A DNA stretch of 43,706 nucleotides from positions 26,299 to 70,004 of the forward strand of contig NW_003546260.1 of the NCBI RefSeq assembly GCF_000090795.2, given 5' to 3'. Made by a program: the position numbers and the translations under genes. This document shows, one piece after another, positions 1-13,100 of the stretch. Source of the stretch: Amphimedon queenslandica. Lineage: Eukaryota; Porifera; Demospongiae; Haplosclerida; Niphatidae. Under the pieces are notes generated by a model that searched no databases, was not told the DNA's origin, and was given only the letters and a program-made list of their open reading frames with translations. The first letter of the stretch is position 1; each line of letters opens with the position of its first letter.

Positions 1-511
1 AACACAAGTCTGACAAAAGGCCAGGCATAGGACCGCCATCATATTTGATCATGTATATAAGTACAGTACCATCAGGCGCTCTAATAGCATGAGTCTCATG
101 ATGATATACAGGTAGGACAACTTCAGCAAATTCAAATGGACCTGCTGGTGACTTTCCCTCCAGACGAATGATGGCAGTGTTGCATACATATCTATCAGAT
201 TCATCATATGGTGGAGTATTGTATCCTTTAGCAGTGAGGAATGCATGGTATATACCATTCTCATAGATGACATCTCCTCCCCATGTTGGCATGCTACCAT
301 TGAAGTAACCGTGTGGCTCTAATCTGCTTGGTGGCTTCAATTTTAACTGATTACACTTATCTCCTTTCCATCCAGGATCACATACACACACTCCTTCATT
401 ATTGCATACTCCATTAAGAGAACAATCAGTTTCACTACCTTCACTGCATATTGGAGCTACTGTTCCACTTAATGCAGCAAGACAAAAGAGTAAGAGAAGA
501 GTTGACCACAT
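1..511 (-). CDS. Secreted EGF + GH43-like beta-propeller protein (5' part, truncated at left edge)
   Basis: The frame is open from an ATG at 509-511 to the window edge (170 codons, one exon). It starts with a signal peptide (MWSTLLLLLFCLAALSGTVA). An EGF-like domain follows at about residues 23-54, with the six-cysteine pattern ending CVCDPGWKGDKC. The region after it contains WGGDVIYENGIYHAF, then ETHAIRAPDGTVLIYMI. This W-G-G-D-x-I-Y-E-N-G-x-Y-H style resembles the blades of GH43-type five-bladed propellers (established family knowledge, recalled rather than searched). The coding status is well supported. The glycosidase-like assignment is tentative because most of the propeller lies outside the window. 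Enzymatic activity cannot be judged. The product is probably extracellular and acts on, or binds, glycans. Confidence 0.72.
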   Translation of the reverse strand, partial: MWSTLLLLFCLAALSGTVAPICSEGSETDCSLNGVCNNEGVCVCDPGWKGDKCNQLKLKPPSRLEPHGYFNGSMPTWGGDVIYENGIYHAFLTAKGYNTPPYDESDRYVCNTAIIRLEGKSPAGPFEFAEVVLPVYHHETHAIRAPDGTVLIYMIKYDGGPMPGLLSDLC

Positions 512-1899
512 TATTTGCTGTGTGTAATTGGGTGTGTCAATCACCCTTGACGCATGTGCACACAACAATGCCATTCACAATGATAATGAATTTTACTATG
601 ATTTAAATTATCCATGCACCAATGTATAAAATGGATCAATGTACTAGCAAGCTATCAACTGAGCTGAATCTGCACAACAACAGAAACTGGATAAGCATGC
701 ATGTATAAGTACAAATAGCATCAACTAAATGATGCACAAGCAAGCTATAAAGAACTGTGTACCAGCAAAGTCAACTGGATGTACTTGAATGTAAATCAGG
801 AGTTATCACTTTTCTGCCTGGTCCTTTACTGTCATGTTCAACAGCCAGCACAATATTTTTAGTTATGTCCATTTTAAAATGTGCTAATTTTTAAAAGTAC
901 CATTAGCTTTAATAGTCTATGCTTTTTTCCAAAAGTGAATTTTAAAACACCATTAAATTATCTGATATTGATATCCTTAGAAAGCTTAAACTGATTCTGA
1001 CTGTCATAATAAATTTTTAAGACTAAAATGGGCTATAACAAATAACTCTCAATTTTGATTGATGTAATTCATGTCTCTATGCTATATAGAAAGTTAGCCT
1101 TAAAGTTTTAAGTTTGGTTCTCTAAAATATGACAATTTCAATTTCTAACCAATTTTAAAAAATTCTTATTCACTTTCTGATACCATGGAAATGACTTATA
1201 CATGTTCACATCCATAAAATACATTAATACATTGTACATAATACATGTATGCTAATACCTTATACACTATATATATGTACAATACAGTATTATAGAATGT
1301 TTGTAGAATGATTGGGCTGTTTCTGACTGAATTTTAAAATATGAGCATGGTTTCTTTAAAAATTGGCTCCAAAATAATCCCAAAATTTAATTATATTTTC
1401 TGATACACATTGATGTCATCATGTTATATATTCCGACAAATATTTTTGAGTTATGAGCATTTTAGGAAACAGACCAATTTTTAAGAAATACCCAAAGCTA
1501 TATAGTGTATGGTTTTTCCAAAAATTGGCTCCAAAATTACCCCCAATTTTTAAAAAGTTGAAAATTTTATTGGGACCAAAAATAGAAAATTGAGAAAATT
1601 AAAGCCACAAATTTGTTTTTGGACTGATTTAAAAATTTTTTTGGCCACAAAAACATCTTGCTATTATGATATACCTTAGCTCAAAAACTAAAATGATAAT
1701 AACCTTCCTGTCTCTCTATTTCTCTTCATTCACTTTATGAACTTCAATATCACTACCCTCCTTTTCTTTTCTTCACTTAATTCCTCCTCCAATTTGAGCC
1801 CAGAGAACATAATGGTTTAACCTGAGGATTAATTAATGAAAGACACATTTAAAAAATAATTAATGGGTCTCTGAAGCACTACATAAAATTCTTGTTATT
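512..1899. other. Intergenic AT-rich spacer with degenerate repeats
   Basis: No exon with plausible splice signals was found. The stretch is very AT-rich. It contains a degenerate internal repeat: a block around the words 'aaaattggctccaaaat' occurs near 1359-1376 and again near 1520-1537, about 160 bp apart. Similar words (ttctgatac..., gagttatgagcattt) recur around it. The left part should hold the promoter of the EGF/GH43-like gene and the right part the 3' end of the FN3 receptor gene. No clear TATA box or AATAAA was identified for either. Confidence 0.5.
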
Positions 1900-3608
1900 T
1901 TAAATTCTTTCAGTTGTTGATACATAGTCATAGAACAGAGTTGATCCTGTTGAATGGAATGACTCGTATAAACGATCCTGTACTTCTCCTCCATTAGGTA
2001 CCCTATTAGTGCGTGTACGTCCAACATGCCTATTGTTATCATGTTGTATCTCCATGGCAGTGTATGCAGGATTAAAATTGAGTTGCACTGACTCTTCAAG
2101 GTTTGTCTGTACATGTTCCACCTGCACTGGCGGATTTATATCACCTTCAGCTCCTTGTTCATTCCTTGCCTTTGAATGATACCAGCATTTCATAATTAGC
2201 ACTGTGCAAATGATTCCTATCATTAGTATTGCTAATGAAACACTAACTGTGACCCCAATTGCAACTACGTATCCAGCATTAGATTGAAGTTGCTTTTCAG
2301 AGCTATTATCTATAAAATTATATGTAAAGTAATTATAGGTGTACATTATAATTAGTTACTTTGAGGTATAAACACTTCAAAAGGTTCCGATGGAACTGTG
2401 ATATTTCCAGACATGACAGATACTTGTAATGTGTAATAGTTGTCAGCAGCAAGTGACTTTAGAGTCCAACTGAAAAAAATTATTACGTCTTGCAATAATA
2501 ATAATATCTAGTTATTAGTAACTAACTTTCTTCGTGTTGAGTTTTGAAGATAATGTGCCTGTACTCTTCTCCCTGTCATTGTATTATTCACTGATATGAA
2601 GAACTGATCCACAGACACATCACGGTATGCAAAGTTCCATGACATTAGCACTGTACCATTGTCCCTCATGATAGCTGAAGTTATTGATGGTGAAAAGGTT
2701 GGTCCTGTACAAGTGTATGCACAACACATAAATATTATGTAACGTTATGCAATTTAATCTTATTTACTATTGCAGTGTTGCCCTACATATGCTGTTGTCC
2801 TGCATATGCACTCCGTGCAGTCCAAACTCTGTATTCCATTAGGATAGGTGCAGTCTAGACTGCATTCTAATAAAGAAAACCACATGTCCATAATTAATTA
2901 TTAATCCAATCAATTTAGGTTTGTTAATTATATTAAGTTCTACAATATCAGTATCAATTAGTTGTTTATTGCTACCTGGATGAATAACAGTAACTGATCT
3001 TCTCCTTGTGTCATCCTCAATACATTTTGTTGCTAGAGCAAAGGAATTACCTGATTCACATAATGCTATGCTCATAAGAACAACTGATTTGTGGGTGTGT
3101 GGCCCAAGAACTAGACTCCTTGTAGAACCAGAGACTATTCTGAGAGACACAGTACCTCCAGTGGAAGTGGAAGGTGTTACGTCTGTGCTTATAACAAAAT
3201 TATAAGACGAACTATTGACGCCATTAAAAGTTGCAGACCATTTAAATGTAATGAACCTAGGAGAAACACTAGCTCGAATTGAACCAAGAATAGGGAGTTG
3301 AGGAGTGCTAGATGGTATTGGAATAGAAGGCACTGAACTAGTAGAAGATAATAAAGAATTGGAAGGTACTGGAGTAGTAAAAGGGGCTGGAGTATTTGTA
3401 TTGGATGGTTTTTGAGCTGAAGTCTGCAAAGATACTACATTGGTATTAGTAACGGATAGTGTTGGATTCACAGAAGATGAAGTAACTGGTTGAGTCACTA
3501 AAAATAAATTATCATACCTGGACAATACAACAGAAACTTACTAGCAGTGGCAGTGACCATGGATAGTTCAGTGACACACAGAAAGAGCAGCCACATTGAG
3601 TAGTACAT
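1900..3608 (-). CDS. Single-pass FN3/EGF cell-surface protein with NPxY cytoplasmic motif
   Basis: Six exons, read from the minus strand: 3542-3608, 2976-3497, 2768-2866, 2527-2704, 2360-2469 and 1900-2309. All phases close, giving 461 aa. Order of parts: signal peptide (MYYSMWLLFLCVTELSMVTA); Ser/Thr/Pro-rich mucin-like stalk; a first beta-sandwich that looks FN3-like (ITFKWSATFNGVNSSSYNF); a short EGF-like cysteine module (one exon, ends AYVGQHCN); a second FN3 domain split over two exons (VLMSWNF ... YYTLQVSVMSGN); a transmembrane helix at about residues 339-365 (IGVTVSVSLAILMIGIICTV); and a tail of about 95 residues with NPAY at 405-408 and tyrosines in YESF and YDYV. The architecture fits an adhesion or signalling receptor. 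I cannot name an orthologue. The first intron is only 44 nt. Confidence 0.82.
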
Positions 3609-4142
3609 GATGAAGATGGGAACAGAAATTGTTTCCTGCTTCAGCTCATAGAGTTTAATACTGTATATGCATTACCAAAAATGGGTTGAGCATTGGGCTG
3701 TGTAGGCGATGTTGATAGTAAATTATTCATTTTCATATCAAATAAAGTGTTTTTGTCATAAAAGTATACAATAAATAAAGACAATGAGCTAGTGAAAGAG
3801 AAAGAGAGAGAAAGATTGAGAGACAAAATTAGACACGTGTATTGCTTAGAAATAGAAAATATTCTAAAAAAAGAGAGAAAGGTGATAGTATTCTCGTGTG
3901 CTAGCCAGCTAGGAACCAGCAAGATGCAGAAAACATGTATCATATAATATATAATAATAATAATAATAATAACAATAATATCATAGTCAAAGAGGGATCT
4001 TGAATATGAAGAGAAGAAAACATAAGAGACAGAAGAAAATGATTGTAATTTAACGTGTAACCCATAATAATATGTAGTTAAAGAGGGAAAGGGAGAGAGG
4101 AGGTATGTGTGAGAGAAGAGAGAGAGCATGAGAAAGAGTGCA
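3609..4142. other. Spacer between ataxin-7 3' end and FN3 receptor start
   Basis: This stretch holds the presumed 3' UTR of ataxin-7 and the promoter of the FN3 receptor gene, both on the minus strand. It has a short (TAA)n tract near 3953-3976 and purine-rich GAGA runs at 3795-3825 and 4084-4140. No conserved coding signal was seen. A long open frame here encodes only low-complexity hydrophobic and serine sequence and is not supported. Confidence 0.45.
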
Positions 4143-7100
4143 TTATGACACCTGTTGTGTTCTTTGTGTTACATTCTGAGACGCTACCAATCCCGACTGA
4201 TGATAAGAATGGTGATTCTGCGAGCCTCCCCCGCCTCCCCCGGATCCTCCAGAGGGAGCAAGACGATGAAGTCGAGGAGGAGACGTAGAATTAATACCAA
4301 CTCCTCCCACAGGATTAAGAGGCGGCGGAAGAGACCCAGGAACTAGCTGGTGTGCCAATCCCTGCGACTGTTGCTGTGACGGAGGTACACCAGCGGGAGG
4401 TGGAAGGCTAAACTTGTTCATGTGAGGCAATGAAGGTGATTGATAATCTATTAAATGATCGTTAGTGTTGTTATTAGAGAGACTATCAGAGGCAGGATGG
4501 TGAGAGAGGAGAGAGTGGGGAGAGTGTGAGTGGGGTGGATGGTGATGGTATGAATTGGATTCATAATTCATCATCTGTTGGTGCTGGCTATTCACCCACA
4601 ACTGATGACGCTGCTGCTGTCCTCCTCCGCCTCCAGGCCCTCCTAGTAACTGCTGATGAGGCTCAGTTGTTGAAGGGAAATGAGCCAGTCCTCTCTCTCC
4701 TCCCACTACTGGAGAGAATGCAGACTGTGTTGATGGGCTAGGCACACCAAAACCTATTAGAGATGGAAATGTATTTTAATAAAATAATTAAAAGTTATAA
4801 CCACAACATCATAAATGGTGTTATCAATCTTTATCAATAATTAGTTACTACATACATGTACATGTAGTAATAGAGCAGTCCCTTTTCTCAATAATATACA
4901 TGTACATGTATTACACAGGCACCACAAAAAAAATTACAAAGGTCATTTGCCAGAATTTGTCTATTTAAGGTAATCTCACTCACTACAATAATAACAAAAT
5001 CATTAGTAGTTGTATTGGTAGCCAAAAAAAATTGTGTCATAACTGTCATTATACTTGCTTGATAACAATAATTAGATCACAGCTTCTAAATTATATCACT
5101 ATTTATTATTATTATTAATAACATTATTATAAAGAAAAAAACCTGCACAGATTAATTAATTATCATTATCATCATTATCATTATCATTATTACATGTATC
5201 ATGATCATAATACACATACCACTAATGGGTAGCATTGATCTGGGTAGAATGTTATGCGAAGGGTTGATAACAAAAGTTGCTCCTGAAGAAGTTGATGGTG
5301 AATGAGCTCCAGCAATCACCGGGAATGGCTGTACTGGTGAACTGGCTATACCATTCATTGTTGGAGGAGGAGTAAAACCCTGTAATTATGAGTATAATTA
5401 ATAATAATTAATAATTATCACATGAAAAAGAAAGTATAATTTATGTATAATTTTTATAATAATTTTATTGCAAAATTACCATTTTCATTAGATATTGCTG
5501 TTGCTCGATTAATTTACTCGGCGATATTTTATCCTCTTCTCTCTTCACTCTTGATAAATTAGGTCTCTTTACTCTCTCCACATCATCATCATTGTCACCA
5601 TTATCATCAAACGAGTGTCCTAATTCAATATTATTGATAGTATTTACACTATTAGCTGTTGAGAGTGTCCCTCTTCCACTGCTAATCACAGACGAACTAG
5701 CACGACTTCTCTTCCTGTTCAGTGTGGGTTGGTGCGTGAGGGCATGCCCCGTGCTGGTACCAATCTCGTTTAAACTCGAGGAATGAGAGAATTGGTTCCA
5801 CTTATCCAGTGTGGGTGTGCTAATAGTAGAGGTGTGGTCAGTAGTGATCCCGGTTGAGAGAGAGATGGAAGAGGAGGAAGTTGTGGTGGATGGTGATGGT
5901 TGATCAAGTCGCCTGGTATACGATGATATTACATGATTTTGTCTTCCGATGTGCAAATATTTCTTAACGACATGTCTCTGTTGACTTAAATGATTACATT
6001 GCCTAGAAATAGCAATAATCTAGTTAATCAAGATCATAATAATTATTGTCATTTAACTATACACGTAATTATAAAGGTTTAGGTCAGAGAATAATAAATA
6101 CATTTCTTGTCGCATTAAAAAATTCTTTTAACTTAAAAAGTACTTCAATAGTTTATACATAATCATACCTTTGAAAGAACAGATGTAAAATTGTGAGCTT
6201 AGGAGTATTTATATACATGTGTGTAGGCTGTAGCTACAACATAATACATCTAAGTACATGATAGGAAAAGTCTATGTATCTGATAATTTTCAAGGTACGA
6301 GCAAATTTTCCAATTGAGTAATTGACTTTAACAAAAATTGTGAAAAATTCATATCAAAGCCCATGTTACAATTATTAAATGCAACATTAAATCCCATAAT
6401 TATTGTTTCCACAAAAATTAAGCAAAACGTTAATTTAAAAAATTCCTAAAAATGGTAAAAATGCACATGTTGGAGGCAAATGATGTACACATGTACAAAT
6501 CTAAAATTTACAAAAATCCACTAATTCCACTTTTGGAAAAATTTTTACAAGTGATCATATTTAAAAGGTAATAATAAATTTTCAATTTTTCACAGTGAAT
6601 GACTGAATCAAGAAAAATTGAAAAATATACATTTGTACATACAGTATGAATAAATCTTCACGCAGTAATTGATATTTGATGTAGTATCATTAGGGCTTAA
6701 TAATTTCTGAGCTAGCCTAAATCTAAATATTTGAAATTAGATGTTTTTAAAATTTCAATTCATCAATTCACCATACTACTGAGACTATCTCATAAAATAT
6801 CAATTACATGGTGCAAAAATTGGCAACACCAATTAAAACCAATCTTAATTTTTAGTATTTATTATGAGTCACTATAAAAATCGGATTAGCTTAAACGTGT
6901 AATTTCCAATAGTTAAGTAATTTCAGAAAATTCATCTTCAGTTTTTCTTATTTCTGCCAAGTTAATTTCGTTTTTTTGTGTGGAGTACTAGTCTGGCACA
7001 TTATAATTATTATAAACATTATGCTTCTAATGGTAGCAATACCATTTTATCCCTTTTTTGGGCATCCAACAGTGGAGTGATAATTCCGGAACAAAATGTG

Positions 7101-10100
7101 TACAAGTCACAGCTTTGCTTTGACCTTTGCAAGGCAATAAAGAAAAGCTTGCAATCTAGCAATGGTCACACATTGAAACCTGTTCCATGTTTGTGTCAAA
7201 GTTGTCAAAGTGCCAGGTTAAAGTGAAATGGCAATTACAAGCATTTGCGTAACACTCCAAACTCAACAACTATTATGACTATATGTACTTGTATGACATA
7301 CAGTACACATAAAAAAAAGGCTAAGTAGGGTACAGTAGAGAAGAGAACCTTGAAGGTAGTTCGTAGGTACTTCGCTACTACTTCGCTACTCTTCATTACT
7401 CTTTGCTGCGTTATGCTGCGATCCTACCCCATCACATGTACTGTAGTAGAACTTGTGGATGCTTCTTTGGCTGTCTGTGCTCTCCAAGTTCATCTATAAT
7501 GCCACTCTCTCCTTCTAGAAGCCTGTTTAGGATGTTTTTGCTCGATTCTACTGTCACGCTACTGTCTTCTACTGTCACACTACTGTCTTCTACTGTCACG
7601 CTACTGTCTTCTACTGTCGCGCTACTGTCCTGCTACTGTCACGGTAAGCATGCGCAGAGAAGGAGCAACGAACTACCTACGCAAAAGTAGAGTAACTGCG
7701 GGGTAGCTACTTAGCCTTTTTTTTGATATGTACTGTACATGTACATGTACATCAAGTCTACATTTATTTGTAATGGTACTGTACGTACTGTAGGGCGCTT
7801 TTTAGGGCTGTAAATTTCATGGATTTCGTAATTTTCTTTAAGATTTGCGAAAATTACTTCTGCAAAAATCCAATTAATACAGTACAAGATGGCTGACGGC
7901 ATAAATTCACAAAAATTAAATCCGCAAAACCTATAGCTCTAAAAAAAAGGCGCCCTACGGTACTTAAATGTACTTTACATTTAAGTGTACTGGTTCTATT
8001 ATTACCGTATAGTGGGTTTTTCGAGGATAATAATTTTCACAAATGACCAATATCTGGAAATTCACGAAATTAATTTTAGCAAAGTTCTGCTAATTTGCCA
8101 TCGTGTACAGTATTAAATTAATTTTCAAGAAATTAAATTTTACGAATCTTAAAAAATCTGTGAAATTTGCGAAACCTGTTATCCTTGAAAAAACCCACTA
8201 TACAATGTTATTATTGAACTACATGTATGTGAACACTTTAATTTAGCATTTTAAAGATACCTTGATAAATTTGCTAAAATTAATTCATGCAATTAAAAAA
8301 TGGACTTAATAAGAATATTTGTTATTTTTCACTACTAATATTCAATGTCATAGTGATTTTGCTCTTACCTAAGTATTGTTGAATCAGGAGTGTGAATGAA
8401 CTCTTTTTCTTGCTCTGAGAGAGCAATTAATGAGTAGCGAAGAGGATCGGCTCGGCGAGAAAATGAAAGACAACCTTGACTCAGGAAACGAGAACCAAAC
8501 TTGTTTGTCTAAAAGGAGGCAAAGGGGAATAAAAGAGGAGATGGAAGAAAAAGATAAACAAAGATAAATACACTGTCTAGTGTACACAACTACACGTACA
8601 TGTACATGTACACATGTACACTAAAAATACCCCAATTAAATACATGTCCATGTACATGTACATGTACCGTACATGTGCACTAAAAAATACCCCAATTAAA
8701 TACATGTACATCTTCAAGAGTAACATTTATTCTTTAAAATTTTTAATCCTTAAAATTTCCCCAGATGTACAGTACAGGGTTTTCCAAAGGGTTTTGGTAT
8801 AGTGCTCATGCAGCTTCTTGTCAATGGATTGTCAAATTGCTCAAAAATTGGGTCAGACACCCTGTACTATAATTTAGCATAGTACAGGGTATTTCAGCAA
8901 AAATCACAAAGAGAGAATCCTCCATTTTAATAATTTTTTCCAATACATGTACATGTGTCCATGTTATTGTATTGCACAGAAAATTTTAGCTGATTCCAAT
9001 CAAATTTGGATTTTTATAAAATACAGTAAGTTGCTCAAAAATCCAGCCAAACACCCTGTACTATAGTACAGGGACATTGGCCAAATTTCACCAAAAATGA
9101 CTAAGAGAGAATTCTTTATTTTTATATTTTTTTCTGATACATACACATGTCCTTATGTTGTATATCAACTTTGAGCTGGTTTCGATCAAATTTGGATTTT
9201 AAAATTAATTTTAAAAGTTGTCCCAAAACCAGGCCAAACACCCTGTACTATTATAGTACAGGGACTTTCACCAAACTTTAGCAAAAAATAGCAATGAAGA
9301 ATTCTTCATTTAATAATTTTTTCTGATCTATATATACAAGTCATTAAGTGGTGTATCAACTTTGAGCTGATTCTAATTACATTTGGATTTTTTATGAAAT
9401 TTTAAAGGTGCTCAAAATGCCATGTAGTGTTAGTCAGCTCATGAAGCATGCTGCTTAGATCATTAACACGTAGCATGCATGTGGGAAAACCTGATACAGT
9501 ATACTAAATTACTAATACATTAGACTCAATATACAGCCATTTAGGCTCAGTAATATTTGCTATAAATAATTATGCTGATGTGCTAATTATCTGGTGTGAA
9601 TTACAACGATCGTTAACAGTATACACATGACAGGAAGTCGCCATGTTGCACAAGGTAAACAAAAGCCATAGAAATTAACAACTAAAGAAATTAGCAACTG
9701 AACAAAGTACAACTCGTGTACATGTACATGTTGTAATTGTAAATAACGATGAGATATACATGTACATGTACATGTGTATTTCACTAGACAATTGTAACAG
9801 TTAACTCCAGACACAAATAACGCATGCACTACGGAAATTACAAGTGTTATCACATCCCTTAATCATTATTACCTTTACTGATAAATAACTATCATGTAGA
9901 GAGTAAGTATGCAGCATGATAAAAACAGTACATGTACATGTACTTGACATGATAACCTTCATCATATACTTAATACTCAATGGCACATGGTCACAATTAA
10001 ATTTACCAAATTAAAACCTACAGGTACCAATCATAAAAATTAGCAATTATTTTGCCAAAAATTTTCCCCTTCCAAAATTACCAACTATACAGTACTGAAT

Positions 10101-13100
10101 ATGTGACTGGTGCATCCAGTTTTACATCACAAAAACTTGCACATTACGTTACAAAGAATTACTAGCAAAATCTTTAAACAAAACTTGTGTATAATAATCA
10201 TTATTATGTAATGGCGCCTGCTACTCCTACAATGTAGTATTTGCTAAGAAACTCTTCAATATGTTGGACTATATCAAGATACATGTATCCACTACAGTAC
10301 TGTACATGATGATATGCTAGGCAACATAAGCAGGGATGTTTAAAAACTGCCCAAATTGGGTCTGGATATATCACTAATGATTGACTAATGCAGTATACAT
10401 GACCATATACACATTAGTAGCAGGAAGAGTAGATGCATACAATGCTATAATTGTAACTAACAGCACTTGAAAATTATATCTATACATGTAATAATGAATA
10501 GGTGAAAAGTCAATTAATATAAATTCATTAATACAATACCTTTATGCATAATGCCCTTATAAAGAATATACAAGTTTATTCCAGTAAAAATTTTAAGGTG
10601 TAGCATGCAAGGAATTAATTTTAAATAGTTTATATTAATCAGTAGTTACATTACAGTGACTAAAGAGGTATTATTACAAGGTTTTTGGGATTGGAATAAA
10701 ACCTAAAGCAACATGTAAATGCACATGCACATGCATGTATTATACCATATGCAGTACTGTACATGTAATAATTAATTTGTCATAATTATTAATATGAGCA
10801 AAATCTACCCAAACTAAAAATGCATAAACTACATGTTTTGTATAGGCACTGTTAAAATATCTTGGAAAACTAAAATTGGGAGACCTTAGACCTATAGGCT
10901 CAATACATAAGAGACCAAAAGCTAAGAAATGGGAGAATTCAAAATATATAAACCAAATATGAGAGACCAAATGTCTCTTAAATATCCTCTAGATCTAACA
11001 GTCCATGTACATACATACACATGGACATGAACAAAGTATGTGTGTTAGATGTAAATTGTACATGTACATGTGCATTTAACATGTACTGTACATACAAAAA
11101 AGGATAGTCTACATTGTGTGTTACTAGCAATGTCGAGTTGCCTGGGAGGCCTTCTAGCATCTCAATCTTTCCATGCCGAACATCATCAGCAACAACAACA
11201 TTGCTTCATTGTTATTCCAACAATAAATTGTTGATTAATTACTTGATGTTGCACAATATCACGAAATCACGTATCATACATGTACGTACATGTACCATAA
11301 GAACTTTCGTAAACACAAAAATTTTAAACAAATTTCAGTATTTTTGAAAATTTGCTAAAAATCAAAACTTCAAAATTGATTAAATACAGGTGCAACGTGG
11401 CTAAAAAATAGTAAATTAAAATCTGGATGAATTTGTAAATATTTTGGATCACAAAAATACTTGTATCTTGCTATGGTCCATTGCTGGATATGCTTATAGT
11501 GTCTGGTAGATTAAGCAATGAGTTTAAACATGTCAGAGATTCATACATGTATATACACATGTAGGAGTTTTTCAAAGGGAGGGAGGGGCATGACGATAAC
11601 ATTGCATAGTTTTTGGAAATTTTATTTTGTGATTTTGTAGCAAAAGCTAATTTTGCTGGTGCAGGCATGAGCTGTTATACACATTAGGACTTGTTGATTT
11701 CAATTGTGTGCCTTTATAATGAACAGCAGTTAATTCCAGCAAGTACTGTACTAACCCTGTTATTAAACTACATGTACTTTAGGGAGGGGAGAATTAAAGT
11801 AGGGAGGATTTCCCCTTCTAAACTTTTGCATGTATAAGGATTACAATGAATCAAATATCATAAATTAATCAGCAGAGCCCAAGCAAGACATTTGACATAC
11901 ACGTACATGTAGTTTGTACATGTACATGTAACTACATGTACATGTACATACTTTGACAAAATCAATGCTAAAGTATTATAAAGAAAGCTTCCAGTAATGC
12001 AGTAGTTGCTTGCTTAGCTCAAGCTTGATACATTAATTCTTTATCTCTTTTAATCTTTTTCATTAACCACACACATACACACACACACGTACCGTACATG
12101 TACACTCAGACAAATAAAATATTTGCTGGGTCGTTAATATGTGGCTTGCTTAGGCTCGCCTACATAAACAGTGAGAAAACATATTTAGTAATATAAATAA
12201 TAATATCAACGGAGTTTTAATATTAGAATTAACACGATGATGATATCAGTTAGCTGGCAAACAGGAAAGGTTGCATTATATTACCCGCACATACCAGACA
12301 GGCAGACACAAAGCTAATGAGGAGACAAGGTTACGCGACATAAAAGTTAGCTCAACTTGTCAACAGCTTCAGATATCGTGTGAAGAGATTCTACGCACAC
12401 ACACAAACACAACACAATAAATAACGAAGGAATGCATATAGACATCAATTATAGACGTACAAATGTACATGTACATAACTACATGTACATATTCATTTAA
12501 ATTAACAGTCCTAATTACAATTACTGCCACAATAAAAGAGTATGTACATATGTACATGTACATTATGCAATTATGAGGTAATGTAGTATTTACAGAAAAT
12601 CCCTATAGACTCTACAAATACAGATGAAACAATAAGAAGTATTAATAAAGTACATAAACATGTACATGTATGTGCATATAGAATTACATTATAGAATACT
12701 TTCACACAAACAAACACAGAGGCATAGGGCCAACACAAATAAGCACACAAGGATGTAAATATGTACAGTTAACACCTTCAATGTGTACATGTATCAAAGG
12801 CTTCATCTAAGGGAGGGGGTAAAAATATTTAAATCACATGTACATATAAATATCTACAGGATTCTGCATATTAAATTAAATGCTAAAATTATAAAACCGA
12901 TATTCTATAGACGTACATGTACATCACACTAGTACATTTAAAAGAGGAGAATTAAACTACAGTACAACCAAAGGGGGAAAGAAGGCAACCCTTGCTCCCT
13001 TTGTGAAAGGGACACAAAACAAACAATAAATGATAAACTACATGTATATACTGTACATGTACTTACAGCTCCTGGCTTTGGATAGAGTTGTGCTTCAGAG

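Larger units (their letters stand above)
6003..8368. other. Large ataxin-7 intron holding three small inverted-repeat elements
   Basis: Intron between ataxin-7 exons 7 and 8. The first 1.3 kb (6003-7310) is AT-rich without recognisable structure. The interval 7311-8202 is occupied by three separate elements with terminal inverted repeats, listed individually. No convincing additional exon was seen. Confidence 0.6.
8509..13066. other. 4.6-kb ataxin-7 intron with repeats, no extra exon seen
   Basis: The intron contains a 60-bp tandem duplication with TACATG tracts (8587-8707), a palindrome-bearing repeat array (8777-9491), a dispersed element copy (9976-10090) and many further TACATGTA tracts (for example 9718-9776 and 11898-11950). 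Flanking exons are both phase 0 at this junction, so nothing is required in between. Confidence 0.6.

Noticed and set aside
3641..4129. 162-codon open frame on the minus strand between ataxin-7 and the FN3 receptor
   Set aside because: Low-complexity Ser/Phe/Ile composition produced by purine/pyrimidine tracts and a (TAA)n repeat. No domain, and it lies in presumed 3' UTR.
7403..7690. 95-codon open frame with repeated 'STVTLLS' residues
   Set aside because: It lies wholly inside a MITE and is a translation of its 21-bp tandem array.
8860..9263. Regularly spaced palindromes, which could suggest a CRISPR-like array
   Set aside because: Spacing is about 190 bp, spacers are themselves homologous, the host is clearly a eukaryote, and a related copy lies in another gene's intron. 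It is a dispersed repeat.
11114..11347. Plus-strand frame in the ataxin-7 intron as a nested gene
   Set aside because: No homology, and it ends in AT-rich and TACATG repeat sequence. Chance open frame.
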